Shown here: piece by piece, positions 38,833-48,772 of the stretch | How the letters are laid out: each line of letters begins with the position of its first letter | Position numbering within the stretch: the first letter of the stretch is position 1 | Translations under genes and position numbers: made by a program | Assembly (NCBI RefSeq): GCF_019890725.1 | Contig: NZ_JAINZZ010000037.1 | Span: forward strand, 1-64,000 | From: Actinacidiphila acidipaludis | GTDB lineage: Bacteria > Actinomycetota > Actinomycetes > Streptomycetales > Streptomycetaceae | Reading direction: 5' to 3' | Length of the DNA: 64,000 nucleotides | The notes under the pieces: model-generated | Database searches by the model: none | The model's input: the letters and a program-made list of their open reading frames with translations, nothing else | Told to the model about the DNA's origin: nothing

Positions 38833-39636
38833 TCAGGCGGGCCGGGGCAGCCTCGCCCGGGTCAGCAGGTAGGCGGTGAGCGGCGCGTACAGCTGCGGCG
38901 CCACATTGTCGTCCAGCGGGACGCTCACCCTGATGCTGCCCTCGGCCTCCCCGACGAACAGCGCCGGGTCGTTGCAGTCGGCGAACCCCACCGTCTCGAT
39001 GCCCCGGGACCCGGCGTGCCCGGCCCATCCGTGGTCGGCTACCACGAGATCGGGCAGCGGCTCGCCGTCGCGCTCCAGCGCGTCCAGGACCCGCTGCATG
39101 GGCTCGGGGGAGTGCGTGTGCACCAGCCCGCCGCCCCGGTGCAGCATGAACACGCCCGCCAGCTGCCGCACCTCCCCGCCGTCGGCGTACAGCGGCTCCG
39201 CCGGACCGGCCACCGTGCAGCCCGCCTCCCGCAGCGCCGCCGCCAGCACATGGTGGACCGCGAACATCCCGGCCGGGTGCCCGGTCGCCAGCAGCACCCG
39301 GGAGCGGTTCTCCGCCGCCTTGCGCAGCACGTCCGCCATCCGGTCCAGCGCGTCCAGGGTGAGCTGCGGGCCGATGGTGTCCTGGCCGCTCAGGTGCGCC
39401 GGGTCGGCGACCACCCCGCAGCGCTCCACCATCAGCTCCAGAACCGCGGACGGGTCGCTCCAGCGGTCGCCGAAGTCCAGCCCCAGCCAGTAGTAGCGGT
39501 CACCCGCCGCGAGCGCCCGGTAGTGGTCGAGGTTGTTCTCCCGGCTGGTCGCGACGTCCCCGGCTATCCGGGTGCGGACGAGGTGCTCGGCGAGGTCACG
39601 GCGCGAGGGCGCGGCAGGCGCGGGATCCAGTGGCAT
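38833..39636 (-). CDS. Phosphatase-family protein (PF15698-like), substrate unknown
   Basis: A 267-residue soluble protein. Notable conserved-looking blocks are RENNLDHYRALAAGDRYYWL, LLATGHPAGMFAVHHVLAAA and LVVADHGWAGHAGSRGIETVGFADCNDPALF. The general resemblance to the bacterial family named phosphatase is recalled, not computed. The ATG at 39636 is used. Divergent from the ureohydrolase gene. Confidence 0.6.
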   Translation of the reverse strand: MPLDPAPAAPSRRDLAEHLVRTRIAGDVATSRENNLDHYRALAAGDRYYWLGLDFGDRWSDPSAVLELMVERCGVVADPAHLSGQDTIGPQLTLDALDRMADVLRKAAENRSRVLLATGHPAGMFAVHHVLAAALREAGCTVAGPAEPLYADGGEVRQLAGVFMLHRGGGLVHTHSPEPMQRVLDALERDGEPLPDLVVADHGWAGHAGSRGIETVGFADCNDPALFVGEAEGSIRVSVPLDDNVAPQLYAPLTAYLLTRARLPRPA

Positions 39637-39795
39637 GCACACATTGTCCCGTCCCCGCCGGGCGGCCGTCCGCGCACCCTCCTGATCGACGCGGAGGCGT
39701 AATCGGCCCGGCCGATTGGAGGAAACGTACATTCCGGCGCGATCGGGCAGAGACGTAGGGTCGGCCGCTGAACCCCGAGCAGAGAGAGGCCTGCC

Positions 39796-40809
39796 ATGAC
39801 CAGCGCCCAGCCGCGCGGCCCCGTCGACTCCTCCCGCATCCCCCGCTACGCCGGGCCGGCGACCTTCGCCCGGCTGCCGAGGCTGGACGAGGTCGGCACC
39901 GCGGACGTGGCCGTCGTCGGCGTGCCCTTCGACGCCGGCGTGTCGTACCGGCCCGGCGCGCGCTTCGGCGGCAACGCCGTCCGTGAGGCCTCCCGCCTGC
40001 TGCGCCCCTACAACCCCGCGCAGGACGCCTCGCCGTTCGCGCTGGCCCAGGTCGCGGACGCCGGCGACATCGCCGCCAACCCGTTCGACATCAACGAGGC
40101 CGTCGAGACGATCGAGGCCGCCGCCGACGGGCTGCTCGGCACCGGCGCGCGCCTGATGACCCTCGGCGGCGACCACACCATCGCCCTGCCCCTGCTGCGC
40201 GCCGTCGCCCGCCGTCACGGCCCGGTGGCCCTGCTGCACTTCGACGCGCACCTGGACACCTGGGACACCTACTTCGGCGCCGCCTACACCCACGGCACGC
40301 CCTTCCGGCGAGCCGTCGAGGAAGGCATCCTCGACACCTCCGCGCTGTCCCACGTCGGCACCCGCGGCCCGCTCTACGGCAAGCAGGACCTCGACGACGA
40401 CGCCAAGATGGGCTTCGGCATCGTCACCTCGGCCGACGTGATGCGCCGCGGTGTCGACGAGGTGGCCCAGCAGCTGCGCGAGCGGATCGGCGACCGCCCG
40501 CTGTACGTCTCGGTCGACATCGACGTCCTGGACCCCGCGCACGCGCCCGGCACCGGCACCCCGGAGGCCGGCGGACTGACCTCCCGCGAACTGCTGGAGA
40601 TCCTGCGCTGCCTGGCCGGCTGCCGGCTGGTGTCCGCCGACGTGGTCGAGGTCGCCCCGGCCTACGACCACGCCGAGATCACGTCCGTGGCCGCCTCGCA
40701 CACCGCGTACGAGCTGACGACGATCATGACGCGGCAGATCGCCGCCGCCGCGACGACCGCGGACGCGGAGACCGGCCGGGCGGCGGCCACGGGCGCCGCG
40801 GGAGCCTGA
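39796..40809 (+). CDS. Agmatinase-family ureohydrolase
   Basis: 337 residues of the arginase/agmatinase fold. Two-Mn ligands are visible: the His of [18 protein letters not shown], and [23 protein letters not shown]. It hydrolyses a guanidino compound to an amine and urea. Agmatine, guanidinobutyrate or guanidinopropionate cannot be told apart here. The gene is labelled speB in many genomes, but the specificity is untested, so no symbol is given. A strong terminator follows. Confidence 0.9.
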   Translation: MTSAQPRGPVDSSRIPRYAGPATFARLPRLDEVGTADVAVVGVPFDAGVSYRPGARFGGNAVREASRLLRPYNPAQDASPFALAQVADAGDIAANPFDINEAVETIEAAADGLLGTGARLMTLGGDHTIALPLLRAVARRHGPVALLHFDAHLDTWDTYFGAAYTHGTPFRRAVEEGILDTSALSHVGTRGPLYGKQDLDDDAKMGFGIVTSADVMRRGVDEVAQQLRERIGDRPLYVSVDIDVLDPAHAPGTGTPEAGGLTSRELLEILRCLAGCRLVSADVVEVAPAYDHAEITSVAASHTAYELTTIMTRQIAAAATTADAETGRAAATGAAGA

Positions 40810-40848
40810 GCGTCAACGCACGCACCCTCCGAATCACCCCGAAGGACT

Positions 40849-40884
40849 ACGACCAAGGTCGCACGGATGTGCGACCTTGGTCGT
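40849..40884 (+). terminator. Terminator after the ureohydrolase gene
   Basis: A perfect 16-bp stem (ACGACCAAGGTCGCAC with its complement) and 4-nt GGAT loop, 39 nt after the stop. Confidence 0.85.
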
Positions 40885-40998
40885 TGATGGTGGTGGGGGA
40901 GGATGAAATGCGCAGCCCGGCGTGTTCCAGCCTCGGTGAAGAAGAGCGGTGAGCGGGGCAGCCGACGGAGAGTGCCCGATGATCGGTGGGAGGACCGC

Positions 40999-43900
40999 GT
41001 GAGGACGGCGAAAGCGCAGCGAACGGCCGAGCAGACCCCGGAACCGGGGTGGCTGCGGCGGCTGCTCGCGTACTGCTGGCGGTACAGGCGCAACGTATGG
41101 CTGTCCCTCGGCGCGTCCCTCGGAGGCATGGCCGTCACCGCCCTGGTGCCGCTGGTGCCCAAGGTGATCATCGACGACGTCATCGTCAAGCACGACAAGC
41201 CTCTCGCGCCCTGGGCCGTCGCCCTGGTGGCCGCGGCCGTCGTGGTGTACGTCCTCACCTATGTGCGCCGCTACTACGGCGGGCGCCTCGCGCTGGACGT
41301 GCAGCACGACATGCGCAACGAGATGTTCGGCACGATCATGCGGCTCGACGGCCGCCGTCAGGACGAGCTGAGCACCGGCCAGGTCGTCGGCCGCGCCACC
41401 AGCGACCTGCAGCTCATCCAGGGCCTGCTGTTCATGACGCCCATGATGATCGGCAACCTGCTGCTGTTCCTGCTCTCGCTCGTCGTCATGCTCGTCCTGT
41501 CGCCCCTGCTCACCCTGATCGCCCTGGCCGTCGCGCCGGCGCTGTGGTTCATCGCCGACCGGTCCCGCAAACGGCTCTTCCCCGCCACCTGGTACGCCCA
41601 GGGCCAGGCCGCGGCCGTCGCCGGCATCGTCGACGGCTCCGTCACCGGCGTGCGCGTGGTCAAGGGCTTCGGCCAGGAACAGCAGGAGATGGACAAGCTG
41701 CGCACCGTCAGCCGGCGCCTGTTCGCCGGACGGCTGCGCACCGTCAAGCTGACCGCCCGCTACACCCCCGCGCTCCAGGCCGTCCCGTCGTTCGGGCAGA
41801 TCGGCATGCTGGCGCTCGGCGGCTGGCTCGCCGCACGCCACCAGATCACCCTCGGCACCTTCGTGGCCTTCTCCACCTACCTCGCCCAGCTCACCGGGCC
41901 GGTCCGGATGCTCACCATGATGCTGACCGTCGGCCAGCAGGCGCGCGCCGGCGTCGAACGCGTCCTCGAACTCATCGACACCCGGCCCACCCTCCAGGAG
42001 GGCGGCACCACCCTCGCGCCCGACGCCCCCGCCACCGTCGAGTTCGACCACGTCACCTTCGGCTACACCGCCGACCGGCCGGTCCTCGACGGCTTCGACC
42101 TCACCATCGAACCCGGCGAGACCGTCGCCGTCGTCGGCGCCTCCGGCTCCGGCAAGTCCACCCTGTCGCTGCTGCTGCCCCGCCTCTACGACGTCACCGG
42201 CGGCGCCGTGCGCATCGGCGGCACCGACGTCCGCGACCTGACCTTCGACTCCCTGCGGTCCGTGATCGGCCTGGTCCCCGAGGACAGCTTCCTGTTCTCC
42301 GACACCGTCCGCGCCAACATCGCCTACGGCAGGCCCGACGCCACCGACGAGGAGATCACCGCGGCCGCCGTGGCCGCCCAGGCCCACGGCTTCATCACCG
42401 ATCTGCCCGACGGCTACGCCACCGTCGTCGGCGAACAGGGCCTGACCCTGTCCGGCGGCCAGCGGCAGCGCATGGCCCTGGCCCGCGCCATCCTCACCGA
42501 CCCCCGGCTGCTGCTGCTCGACGACGCCACCTCCGCGATCGACGCCCGCGTCGAGGCCGAGATCTTCGAGGCGCTCACCGAGGTCATGCGCGACCGCACC
42601 ACCCTGCTGATCGCCCACCGCCGCTCCACCCTCGCGCTCGCCGACCGCATTGCCGTCCTCGACTCCGGACGGCTCTCCGACGTCGGCACCCACGAGGAAC
42701 TCGAAGCGCGCAGCCCCCTGTACCGGGCGCTGCTCACCGACCCCGACGCCCTCGGCGCCGACGTCGTCACCCTCGACCCGGCCGGCGCGGCCGCGGCCCG
42801 GACCGGCGCCGGAACCAGCACTGAAGCCGAAGGAGGCATCGAGGCCGCCACCGGCGCGGGACCCGGGACCGGCGACGGGCGGCTCGCGGGCGGCGTCACC
42901 CCCGAACTGTGGCCGGCCGACCGCCGCCCCACGGGCGAGCCGCGCCCCGGCTCACCCGCCACTCCCGCACCCGCCGGCGGCCCCGGCCACGGAGGGATGG
43001 CCGGGGCCCTCGCCGGGATGCCCGCCACCCCCGAGCTGCTCGCCAAGGTGGAGGCCCTGCCCCCCGCCGACGACACCCCCGACATCGACGAGAACGCCGC
43101 CCGCGCCGCCGACCAGCGGTTCGGCCTCGGCAGCCTGCTGAAGGGCTTCCGCGCCCCCCTCCTGCTCAGCCTGCTGCTGGTGGCCGTCGACGCCCTGGCC
43201 GGCCTGCTGCTCCCCGTCCTCATCCGCCACGGCATCGACGCCGGGGTGCGCCGCCAGGCCCTCAGCGCCGTCTGGGTCGCGTCCCTGGTCGGCCTCGGCC
43301 TGGTCCTGGCCCAGTGGGCCGCCGAATGGGGCTCCACGCTGCTCACCGGACGCACCGGCGAACGCGTCCTGTACACCCTGCGCGTCAAGATCTTCGCCCA
43401 CCTGCACCGGCTCGGCCTCGACTACTACGAACGCGAACTCACCGGCCGGATCATGACCCGCATGACCACCGACGTGGACGCCCTGTCCACGTTCCTGCAG
43501 ACCGGCCTGGTCACCGCCCTGGTCAGCGTGCTCACCTTCGCCGGCATCCTCGTGGCGCTCCTCGCCATCGACGTCGAACTCGCCCTGCTGGTCTTCGCCA
43601 CCCTCCCCGTGCTCATCGCCGCCACCTGGATCTTCCGCCGCAAGTCGGTGAAGGCCTACGAACTCGCCCGCGAGCGCGTCGCCGTCGTCAACGCCGACCT
43701 GCAGGAGCACGTCGCCGGGCTGCGCGTCGTCCAGGCCTTCCGCGGCGAGCGGAACGGCGCCGCGCGCTTCAGCGACCGCAGCGACGACTACCGCAAGGCC
43801 CGCGTACGCGGCCAGTTCTTCATCTCGGTCTACTTCCCGTTCGTGCAGCTGCTGTCCAGCGTCGCCGCCGCCCTCGTGCTGATCGTCGGCGCCCACCGCG

Positions 43901-44856
43901 TCAGCGCCGGCACCCTGAGCGCGGGCGCCCTGGTCGCCTACCTGCTCTACATCGACCTGTTCTTCTCGCCCGTCCAGCAGCTCTCGCAGGTCTTCGACGG
44001 CTACCAGCAGGCCAGCGTGTCCCTGGGCCGCATCCGGCAACTGCTGCGGGAACCCACCGCCACCCCGGCCGCCACCACGCCGCGCGCCGTCAGCGCCCTC
44101 GGCGGCGACATCGAGTTCCGCGACGTGCACTTCCGCTACGGCGGCCCCGACGCCGACGGCACCGAGGCCCTCGGCGGCATCGACCTGCACATCCCGGCAG
44201 GGCAGACCGTCGCGTTCGTCGGCGAGACCGGCGCCGGCAAGTCCACCCTCGTCAAGATGGTCGCCCGCTACTACGACCCCACCGCGGGCGCGGTCGTCGT
44301 CGACGGCACCGACATCCGCGACCTCGACCTCACCGGCTACCGGCAGCGTCTCGGCGTCGTCCCCCAGGAGCCCTACCTGTTCCCGGGGACCGTGCGCGAC
44401 GCCATCGCCTACGGCCGGATGGACGCCACCGACGCCGAAGTGGAGGCCGCCGCGCGGGCCGTGGGCGCCGACGCGATGATCGCCACCCTCGACGGCGGCT
44501 ACCTCCACCAGGTCGCCGAACGCGGCCGCAACCTGTCCGCCGGGCAGCGGCAGCTCATCGCCCTCGCCCGCGCCCAGCTCGTCGACCCCGCGATCCTCCT
44601 CCTCGACGAGGCCACCGCCGCCCTCGACCTCGCCACCGAGGCCATGGTCAACCGGGCCGCGGACCGGCTCGCGATACGCCGCACCACCCTCGTCGTCGCC
44701 CACCGCCTCAGCACAGCGGCCCGGGCCGACCGCGTGGTGGTCCTCGACCACGGCCGCGTCGTCGAGGACGGGACGCACGAGGCGCTGCTCGCCCGCGACG
44801 GCCACTACGCCGAACTGTGGCGCACCTTCAGCGGCGAGGTGGCGGCCGCCGCCTGA
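40999..44856 (+). CDS. Fused heterodimer-type ABC exporter (TMD-NBD-TMD-NBD)
   Basis: 1285 residues, twice the normal half-transporter. Start GTG 40999 follows GGGAGGA by 4-5 nt; the frame is open upstream but unsupported. Order: TMD1, NBD1 (Walker A GASGSGKST at 42136-42162, signature LSGGQRQR), a Pro/Ala/Gly-rich linker of about 100 residues, TMD2, NBD2 (Walker A GETGAGKST, signature LSAGQRQL). NBD1 Walker B reads LLLLDDATSAID, with Asp509 where the catalytic Glu belongs; NBD2 has Glu1204 (ILLLDEATAALD). This matches asymmetric multidrug exporters such as BmrCD. The substrate is unknown. Confidence 0.92.
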   Translation: MRTAKAQRTAEQTPEPGWLRRLLAYCWRYRRNVWLSLGASLGGMAVTALVPLVPKVIIDDVIVKHDKPLAPWAVALVAAAVVVYVLTYVRRYYGGRLALDVQHDMRNEMFGTIMRLDGRRQDELSTGQVVGRATSDLQLIQGLLFMTPMMIGNLLLFLLSLVVMLVLSPLLTLIALAVAPALWFIADRSRKRLFPATWYAQGQAAAVAGIVDGSVTGVRVVKGFGQEQQEMDKLRTVSRRLFAGRLRTVKLTARYTPALQAVPSFGQIGMLALGGWLAARHQITLGTFVAFSTYLAQLTGPVRMLTMMLTVGQQARAGVERVLELIDTRPTLQEGGTTLAPDAPATVEFDHVTFGYTADRPVLDGFDLTIEPGETVAVVGASGSGKSTLSLLLPRLYDVTGGAVRIGGTDVRDLTFDSLRSVIGLVPEDSFLFSDTVRANIAYGRPDATDEEITAAAVAAQAHGFITDLPDGYATVVGEQGLTLSGGQRQRMALARAILTDPRLLLLDDATSAIDARVEAEIFEALTEVMRDRTTLLIAHRRSTLALADRIAVLDSGRLSDVGTHEELEARSPLYRALLTDPDALGADVVTLDPAGAAAARTGAGTSTEAEGGIEAATGAGPGTGDGRLAGGVTPELWPADRRPTGEPRPGSPATPAPAGGPGHGGMAGALAGMPATPELLAKVEALPPADDTPDIDENAARAADQRFGLGSLLKGFRAPLLLSLLLVAVDALAGLLLPVLIRHGIDAGVRRQALSAVWVASLVGLGLVLAQWAAEWGSTLLTGRTGERVLYTLRVKIFAHLHRLGLDYYERELTGRIMTRMTTDVDALSTFLQTGLVTALVSVLTFAGILVALLAIDVELALLVFATLPVLIAATWIFRRKSVKAYELARERVAVVNADLQEHVAGLRVVQAFRGERNGAARFSDRSDDYRKARVRGQFFISVYFPFVQLLSSVAAALVLIVGAHRVSAGTLSAGALVAYLLYIDLFFSPVQQLSQVFDGYQQASVSLGRIRQLLREPTATPAATTPRAVSALGGDIEFRDVHFRYGGPDADGTEALGGIDLHIPAGQTVAFVGETGAGKSTLVKMVARYYDPTAGAVVVDGTDIRDLDLTGYRQRLGVVPQEPYLFPGTVRDAIAYGRMDATDAEVEAAARAVGADAMIATLDGGYLHQVAERGRNLSAGQRQLIALARAQLVDPAILLLDEATAALDLATEAMVNRAADRLAIRRTTLVVAHRLSTAARADRVVVLDHGRVVEDGTHEALLARDGHYAELWRTFSGEVAAAA

Positions 44857-44874
44857 CGGTCACCCGTCCTTCCC

Positions 44875-44907
44875 GGTTGACCGCCGGTCAGGCACCGGCG
44901 GTCAACC
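44875..44907. terminator. Bidirectional terminator overlapping the GH3 gene end
   Basis: A perfect 14-bp stem (44875-44888 with 44894-44907), 5-nt loop, between convergent genes. One arm contains the last codons of the GH3 gene. Confidence 0.8.
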
Positions 44908-46747
44908 CGAAGCCGACCGGCAGCAGGACGTCGTCCGGGTCGCCGGCCCGGGGAACCGCCACGGGCAGGCGGCCGGCCGGCGACGCCACACCCGCGAGAA
45001 CCCGCGCGGCGGCACGCATCGACACGTCCGTCCAGCCGTAGGTCGCCAGCGACGCCGCCACCGGCGGCAGGAACGCGATGTCGTACGGATTGCGGATCGC
45101 CACGGTGACCACCGGGACGCCCGTCGCCACCAGGGCCTCCACCAGGGCGATCTGCCCGGTCCCGTCCGCCGTCACGTTGTACGTGGCGACGACGACGGCC
45201 CCCGCGCCGTCGCGCGCCGCGGCCACCGCCGCGTCGATCCGGTCGCCGGTGGGCGCACCGCCGGTGGACAACGCCCGAGCGGAAAGCCCGAGTTCGGACA
45301 GTGCTCGCGCCAGCACCGCCGTCGGGGGACCGCCCGTGCCCGAGGGAGCCGCCGGGTCCGCGCCCACCACCAGCACCTCACGATCCGCATGGCGCGTCAG
45401 CGGCAGCACCCCCGCGTCGGCGGCGAGCAGCGTGACGCCGCGCTCGGTGATCGCGTCCGCCGCCTGCTGGTGCGGCCGCGAACCCACGACCTCGTCGACC
45501 CGTTCGCGCGTCGTGGGCGGCCTGTCGAACAGGCCCCTGCGGACCTTCAGCGTCAGCAGCCGCGCGACGGACTCGTCCAGGCGTTCCTCGGTCAGCTCGC
45601 CCGACCGCACGGCAGCCAGCACACTCCGGTACGCCACCTCCAGATCCGGCGGATCCAGCAGTTGGTCCGCACCCGCCCGCAGCGCGAGCACCGGAACCCG
45701 GTCGTCGCCGTACTTCTCCCGCACGCCCCGCATGTTCAGCGCGTCGGTGACCACCACCCCGTCGTAGCCGAGCCGCTCACGCAGCAGACCGGTGAGGACC
45801 GGACGGGACAGCGTCGCCGGATCATCCGAACCGTCCAGCTCCGGAACCAGGATGTGCGCGGTCATGACCGAGTCGACGCCCGCGGCGACCGCCGCCCGGA
45901 AGGGGGTCGCGTCCACGCTCTCCCACCGGTCGGGGGAGTGGGTGATGACCGGGAGGGCGACATGGCTGTCCGCGACGGTGTCGCCGTGCCCGGGGAAATG
46001 CTTGGCCGCGGTCACGATCCCGGCCGCCTGGTACCCGCGGATCTGCGCCGCGGCCAACGCCGCCACGCGGTCAGGATCGGCGCCGAAGGAACGCACCCCG
46101 ATCACCGGATTCGCCGGATTGACGTTGACGTCGCACACCGGCGCGTAGGTCTGGTTGACGCCCATCGCGGCCAGTTCCGCGCCGACGATCCGCGCCGCGG
46201 TGAAGGCGTCGTCCGGGCTGCCGTTCGCGCCGAGCGCCATCGCGCCGCCGAAGCGTGTGGCCGGCGCCCCGATCCGCTCGACCGCGCCCTGCTCCTGGTC
46301 GATCGCCACCAGCAGCGGGACGGGAGTGGCGGCGGCCAGCCCCGCCCGCTGGATCCCGTTGGACAGCTCCGCGATCTGGTGCGGGTCACGGGTGTTGTGG
46401 GCCCAGGCGAAGTAGACGATCCCGCCCAGGTGGTAGCGGGCGATCAGCTCCGCGGCGCTGTCCACCCCCATGTCGGCCTGATTCGCCGCGACGTCGGCAG
46501 GGTCCGGCTCGGTCGCGGACGCTCCGAAGACCCGCATCACGAACAACTGGCCGACCTTCTCCTCCAGCGTCATCCGCTCGATCAGCGCGCGGACCGTTTG
46601 GCGCTCGGTGTCGGTCAGGCCCGACACCGGCAGGCCGCCCGGACCCGGCGCCTCGGTCTCGGGTGAAGAGAACAGAGGGGACAGAGGGGACAGAGGGGAG
46701 GGGCGGTTGTGGGAGGTGACGGGTGAGAGGGAGGTGGGACGGTCCAC
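44888..46747 (-). CDS. GH3 beta-N-acetylglucosaminidase (NagZ-like), cytosolic
   Basis: 619 residues from a GTG with AAGGAG 7 nt upstream. A 45-residue Ser/Pro-rich N-terminal extension contains an LSP repeat and is not a signal peptide. The GH3 domain carries the NagZ loop KHFPGHGDT (His-Asp acid/base pair) and the nucleophile Asp in VVTDALNM. A GH3-C-like domain follows (about 410-619), which classical NagZ lacks. It may recycle GlcNAc from wall fragments or chitobiose. A cytosolic location is inferred. Confidence 0.87.
   Translation of the reverse strand: MDRPTSLSPVTSHNRPSPLSPLSPLFSSPETEAPGPGGLPVSGLTDTERQTVRALIERMTLEEKVGQLFVMRVFGASATEPDPADVAANQADMGVDSAAELIARYHLGGIVYFAWAHNTRDPHQIAELSNGIQRAGLAAATPVPLLVAIDQEQGAVERIGAPATRFGGAMALGANGSPDDAFTAARIVGAELAAMGVNQTYAPVCDVNVNPANPVIGVRSFGADPDRVAALAAAQIRGYQAAGIVTAAKHFPGHGDTVADSHVALPVITHSPDRWESVDATPFRAAVAAGVDSVMTAHILVPELDGSDDPATLSRPVLTGLLRERLGYDGVVVTDALNMRGVREKYGDDRVPVLALRAGADQLLDPPDLEVAYRSVLAAVRSGELTEERLDESVARLLTLKVRRGLFDRPPTTRERVDEVVGSRPHQQAADAITERGVTLLAADAGVLPLTRHADREVLVVGADPAAPSGTGGPPTAVLARALSELGLSARALSTGGAPTGDRIDAAVAAARDGAGAVVVATYNVTADGTGQIALVEALVATGVPVVTVAIRNPYDIAFLPPVAASLATYGWTDVSMRAAARVLAGVASPAGRLPVAVPRAGDPDDVLLPVGFGLTAGA
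46672..46698 (-). repeat. In-frame 9-bp tandem repeat coding Leu-Ser-Pro
   Basis: Three copies of ACAGAGGGG on the plus strand encode the repeated tripeptide near the N-terminus of the GH3 protein. The array is 3n in length, so copy changes would keep frame. Confidence 0.85.
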
Positions 46748-46973
46748 GGCGGACTCCTTCCGGACGGGAAGAGTGTGCCCGTCGGATGAAAGTGAGTACC
46801 AGGGTGCCCTGCTGATCCGGGAAGTTTCTGCCGAAGGCTCCCCGGGCGGGCTTGCGGGTCGGCGGGCTTGTGGGTTGGCGGACCGGTGGGCTGGCGGGCG
46901 GCTCGGTGCGGCCCAGCGCGGGAGGTGCGCCGGGAGCCGCGACCGGTGACTGGCTGCCCGCGCCCACAGCCGG

Positions 46974-47606
46974 TTACCCGTGCGAGTGGAGACCTGATGC
47001 CGCGAACACCGGGTGCGCCGGCACCCGCTCCTTCGGCACCTCGAACACCACCGTCACGCGGTCCGCGGCGAAGCACTCCGGCAGTGGCTTCGGCTGGTTC
47101 ACGAGCAGGACCAGCCGGTCACCGACCACGCCCAGCCCCGCCGACGTCGCCCGACTGCACCCCGTGACCTGCACCCACGCCACCAGCACCGAACGCGAGA
47201 AGTCCGTCGTGCGTGTCCCCGCGGTGATCGCCGCAGCCGCCCGCCCGTCACGCGCCGCGACACGGCCCACCAGGGTCTGCAACGCAGCTCGCGACCGCAC
47301 CACTTCACGCAGATCGCCGGGCGCCGCGTCCGAGGCTGAGAAGTACGCCACGCGGGAGGCCACACCTACGGTCCCGGACGGGTCCGGCGTGCCCGAGGGC
47401 GTGGGCGGGTCGGTTGGGCTTGTCGCGCCGGTCGGGTTCGAGGCGCCGGCCGACGTGGGGGAGTGAGACCCGGGCGACCCCGGCACCGAATCGTCCGACG
47501 ACGCGCCCTGCGAGGACCCACCGGAACCGCACCCCGCGGCCGTCACCGCCACCGACACGGCCAGCACCACAGCCGACACGGCCCTGCGCCCCGTTGCCTT
47601 CGCCAT
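46974..47606 (-). CDS. Secreted lipoprotein of unknown function
   Basis: A 210-residue protein starting at the ATG at 47606. A basic n-region, hydrophobic core (AVVLAVSVAVTAAG) and Cys in TAAGC give a lipoprotein signal. A 60-residue Ser/Thr/Pro/Gly linker follows, then a compact C-terminal domain of about 125 residues. That domain has two Cys (TGCSRATS, LPECFAADR) that could form a disulfide. No family recognised. Confidence 0.7.
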   Translation of the reverse strand: MAKATGRRAVSAVVLAVSVAVTAAGCGSGGSSQGASSDDSVPGSPGSHSPTSAGASNPTGATSPTDPPTPSGTPDPSGTVGVASRVAYFSASDAAPGDLREVVRSRAALQTLVGRVAARDGRAAAAITAGTRTTDFSRSVLVAWVQVTGCSRATSAGLGVVGDRLVLLVNQPKPLPECFAADRVTVVFEVPKERVPAHPVFAASGLHSHG

Positions 47607-47680
47607 GCCCCTTGGACGAGCCCGGCCGCCGCACGGTTCCGCGGGGGCGGGGCAGTCACGCGAACGGCCCAGTCTCCCGC

Positions 47681-48673
47681 TCAGCCCGAGACCGCCACGG
47701 GCGCAGAGGTGGGCTCGGACGCCGAGAGAGGGGGAGGCGCCGCGTGCCCGGGTGAGGCGGGCGCGGGTGCCCCTCCCGAGGTCTGCCACTGCTCCCGCAG
47801 CATCCGTACGGCCACCGCGATCGACGGCCGCCGCGCCGCCCCTGCCCGCCACAGCGCGTAGAGCGTCCGCGTCGGTGCCGGTTCCAGCGGCACCATCACC
47901 GCGCCCTCCGGCAGCGGCCCACGACCCAGCCGCGGCACCAGTGCGATCCCCAGACCCGCCGCGACCAGGGCCAGATGCGTGGCGTACTCCCCGGACTGGA
48001 AGGCCAGGTCCGGCTCCGTCCTCACCTCCCGCAGGGTGCGCACCAGCCAGGCGTGGCACGTCGACCCGGGCGGCTGGCAGATCCACCGCTCCCGCGCCAC
48101 GTCCGACCGGACCAGCGACGTCCGGGTGGCCAGTCGATGCCCGGCAGGCACCAGCACATCGCACCGGTCCTCGCCGATCACCTGCCGCTCCACGCCTTCG
48201 GTGGCGGGCAGGGGCGCGATGTCCCAGTCGTGCGTCACCGCGAGATCGACGGCGCCGCGCGCGACCATGTCGACGGACTGCCGGCTGTCCACCTCCGTCA
48301 GCCGCAGGTTCAGCGCCGGGTGCTCCCGCGCGAGCCGTGCCAGCACCGGCGGCATCAGCCCGCAGGCCGCTGTCGGAAACGCCGCCATCGTCAACTGGCC
48401 GGTCGGCTGCCCTCGTTGCTCCTCCAGGGCGACCTCGGCCGACTCCACGATGTCCATCAGCTTCTGCGCCGTGGACACCAGCAGATGGGCGGCGTCCGTC
48501 AGCGCCACCCCACGGCCCTGACGCTCCAGCAGCGTCGTGCCGGTCTCCCGCTCCAGCTTCGCGATCTGCTGCGAGACCGCGGAGGGGGTGTAGCCGAGGG
48601 CCATCGCCGCGGCGCCCACCGAACCGTGCGTGTACACCGCATGCAGTGCCCTGAGCCGGGCGAGATCCAGCAT
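47681..48673 (-). CDS. LysR-family transcriptional regulator
   Basis: 330 residues. The winged HTH (LRALHAVYTHGSVGAAAMALGYTPSAVSQQI) is followed by a LysR substrate-binding domain (LTMAAFPTAACGLMPPVLARL). The target is unknown; no divergent partner is present, since both flanking genes run the same way. The C-terminus is Pro/Ala-rich. Confidence 0.92.
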   Translation of the reverse strand: MLDLARLRALHAVYTHGSVGAAAMALGYTPSAVSQQIAKLERETGTTLLERQGRGVALTDAAHLLVSTAQKLMDIVESAEVALEEQRGQPTGQLTMAAFPTAACGLMPPVLARLAREHPALNLRLTEVDSRQSVDMVARGAVDLAVTHDWDIAPLPATEGVERQVIGEDRCDVLVPAGHRLATRTSLVRSDVARERWICQPPGSTCHAWLVRTLREVRTEPDLAFQSGEYATHLALVAAGLGIALVPRLGRGPLPEGAVMVPLEPAPTRTLYALWRAGAARRPSIAVAVRMLREQWQTSGGAPAPASPGHAAPPPLSASEPTSAPVAVSG

Positions 48674-48772
48674 GTCCGCTCCTCCGTTCTCAGCCTCCCC
48701 TGGGGGCCCCTCCCCCCCCGCCCCCTCCCCGCCCCCCTGTTGCCGTTCCGCGGTACGTCCCGCCGCCCGGCC

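Noticed and set aside
38833-40701. Long minus-strand frame joining the phosphatase gene to sequence opposite the ureohydrolase
   Set aside because: The part beyond 39636 is antisense to a complete ureohydrolase with intact metal ligands.
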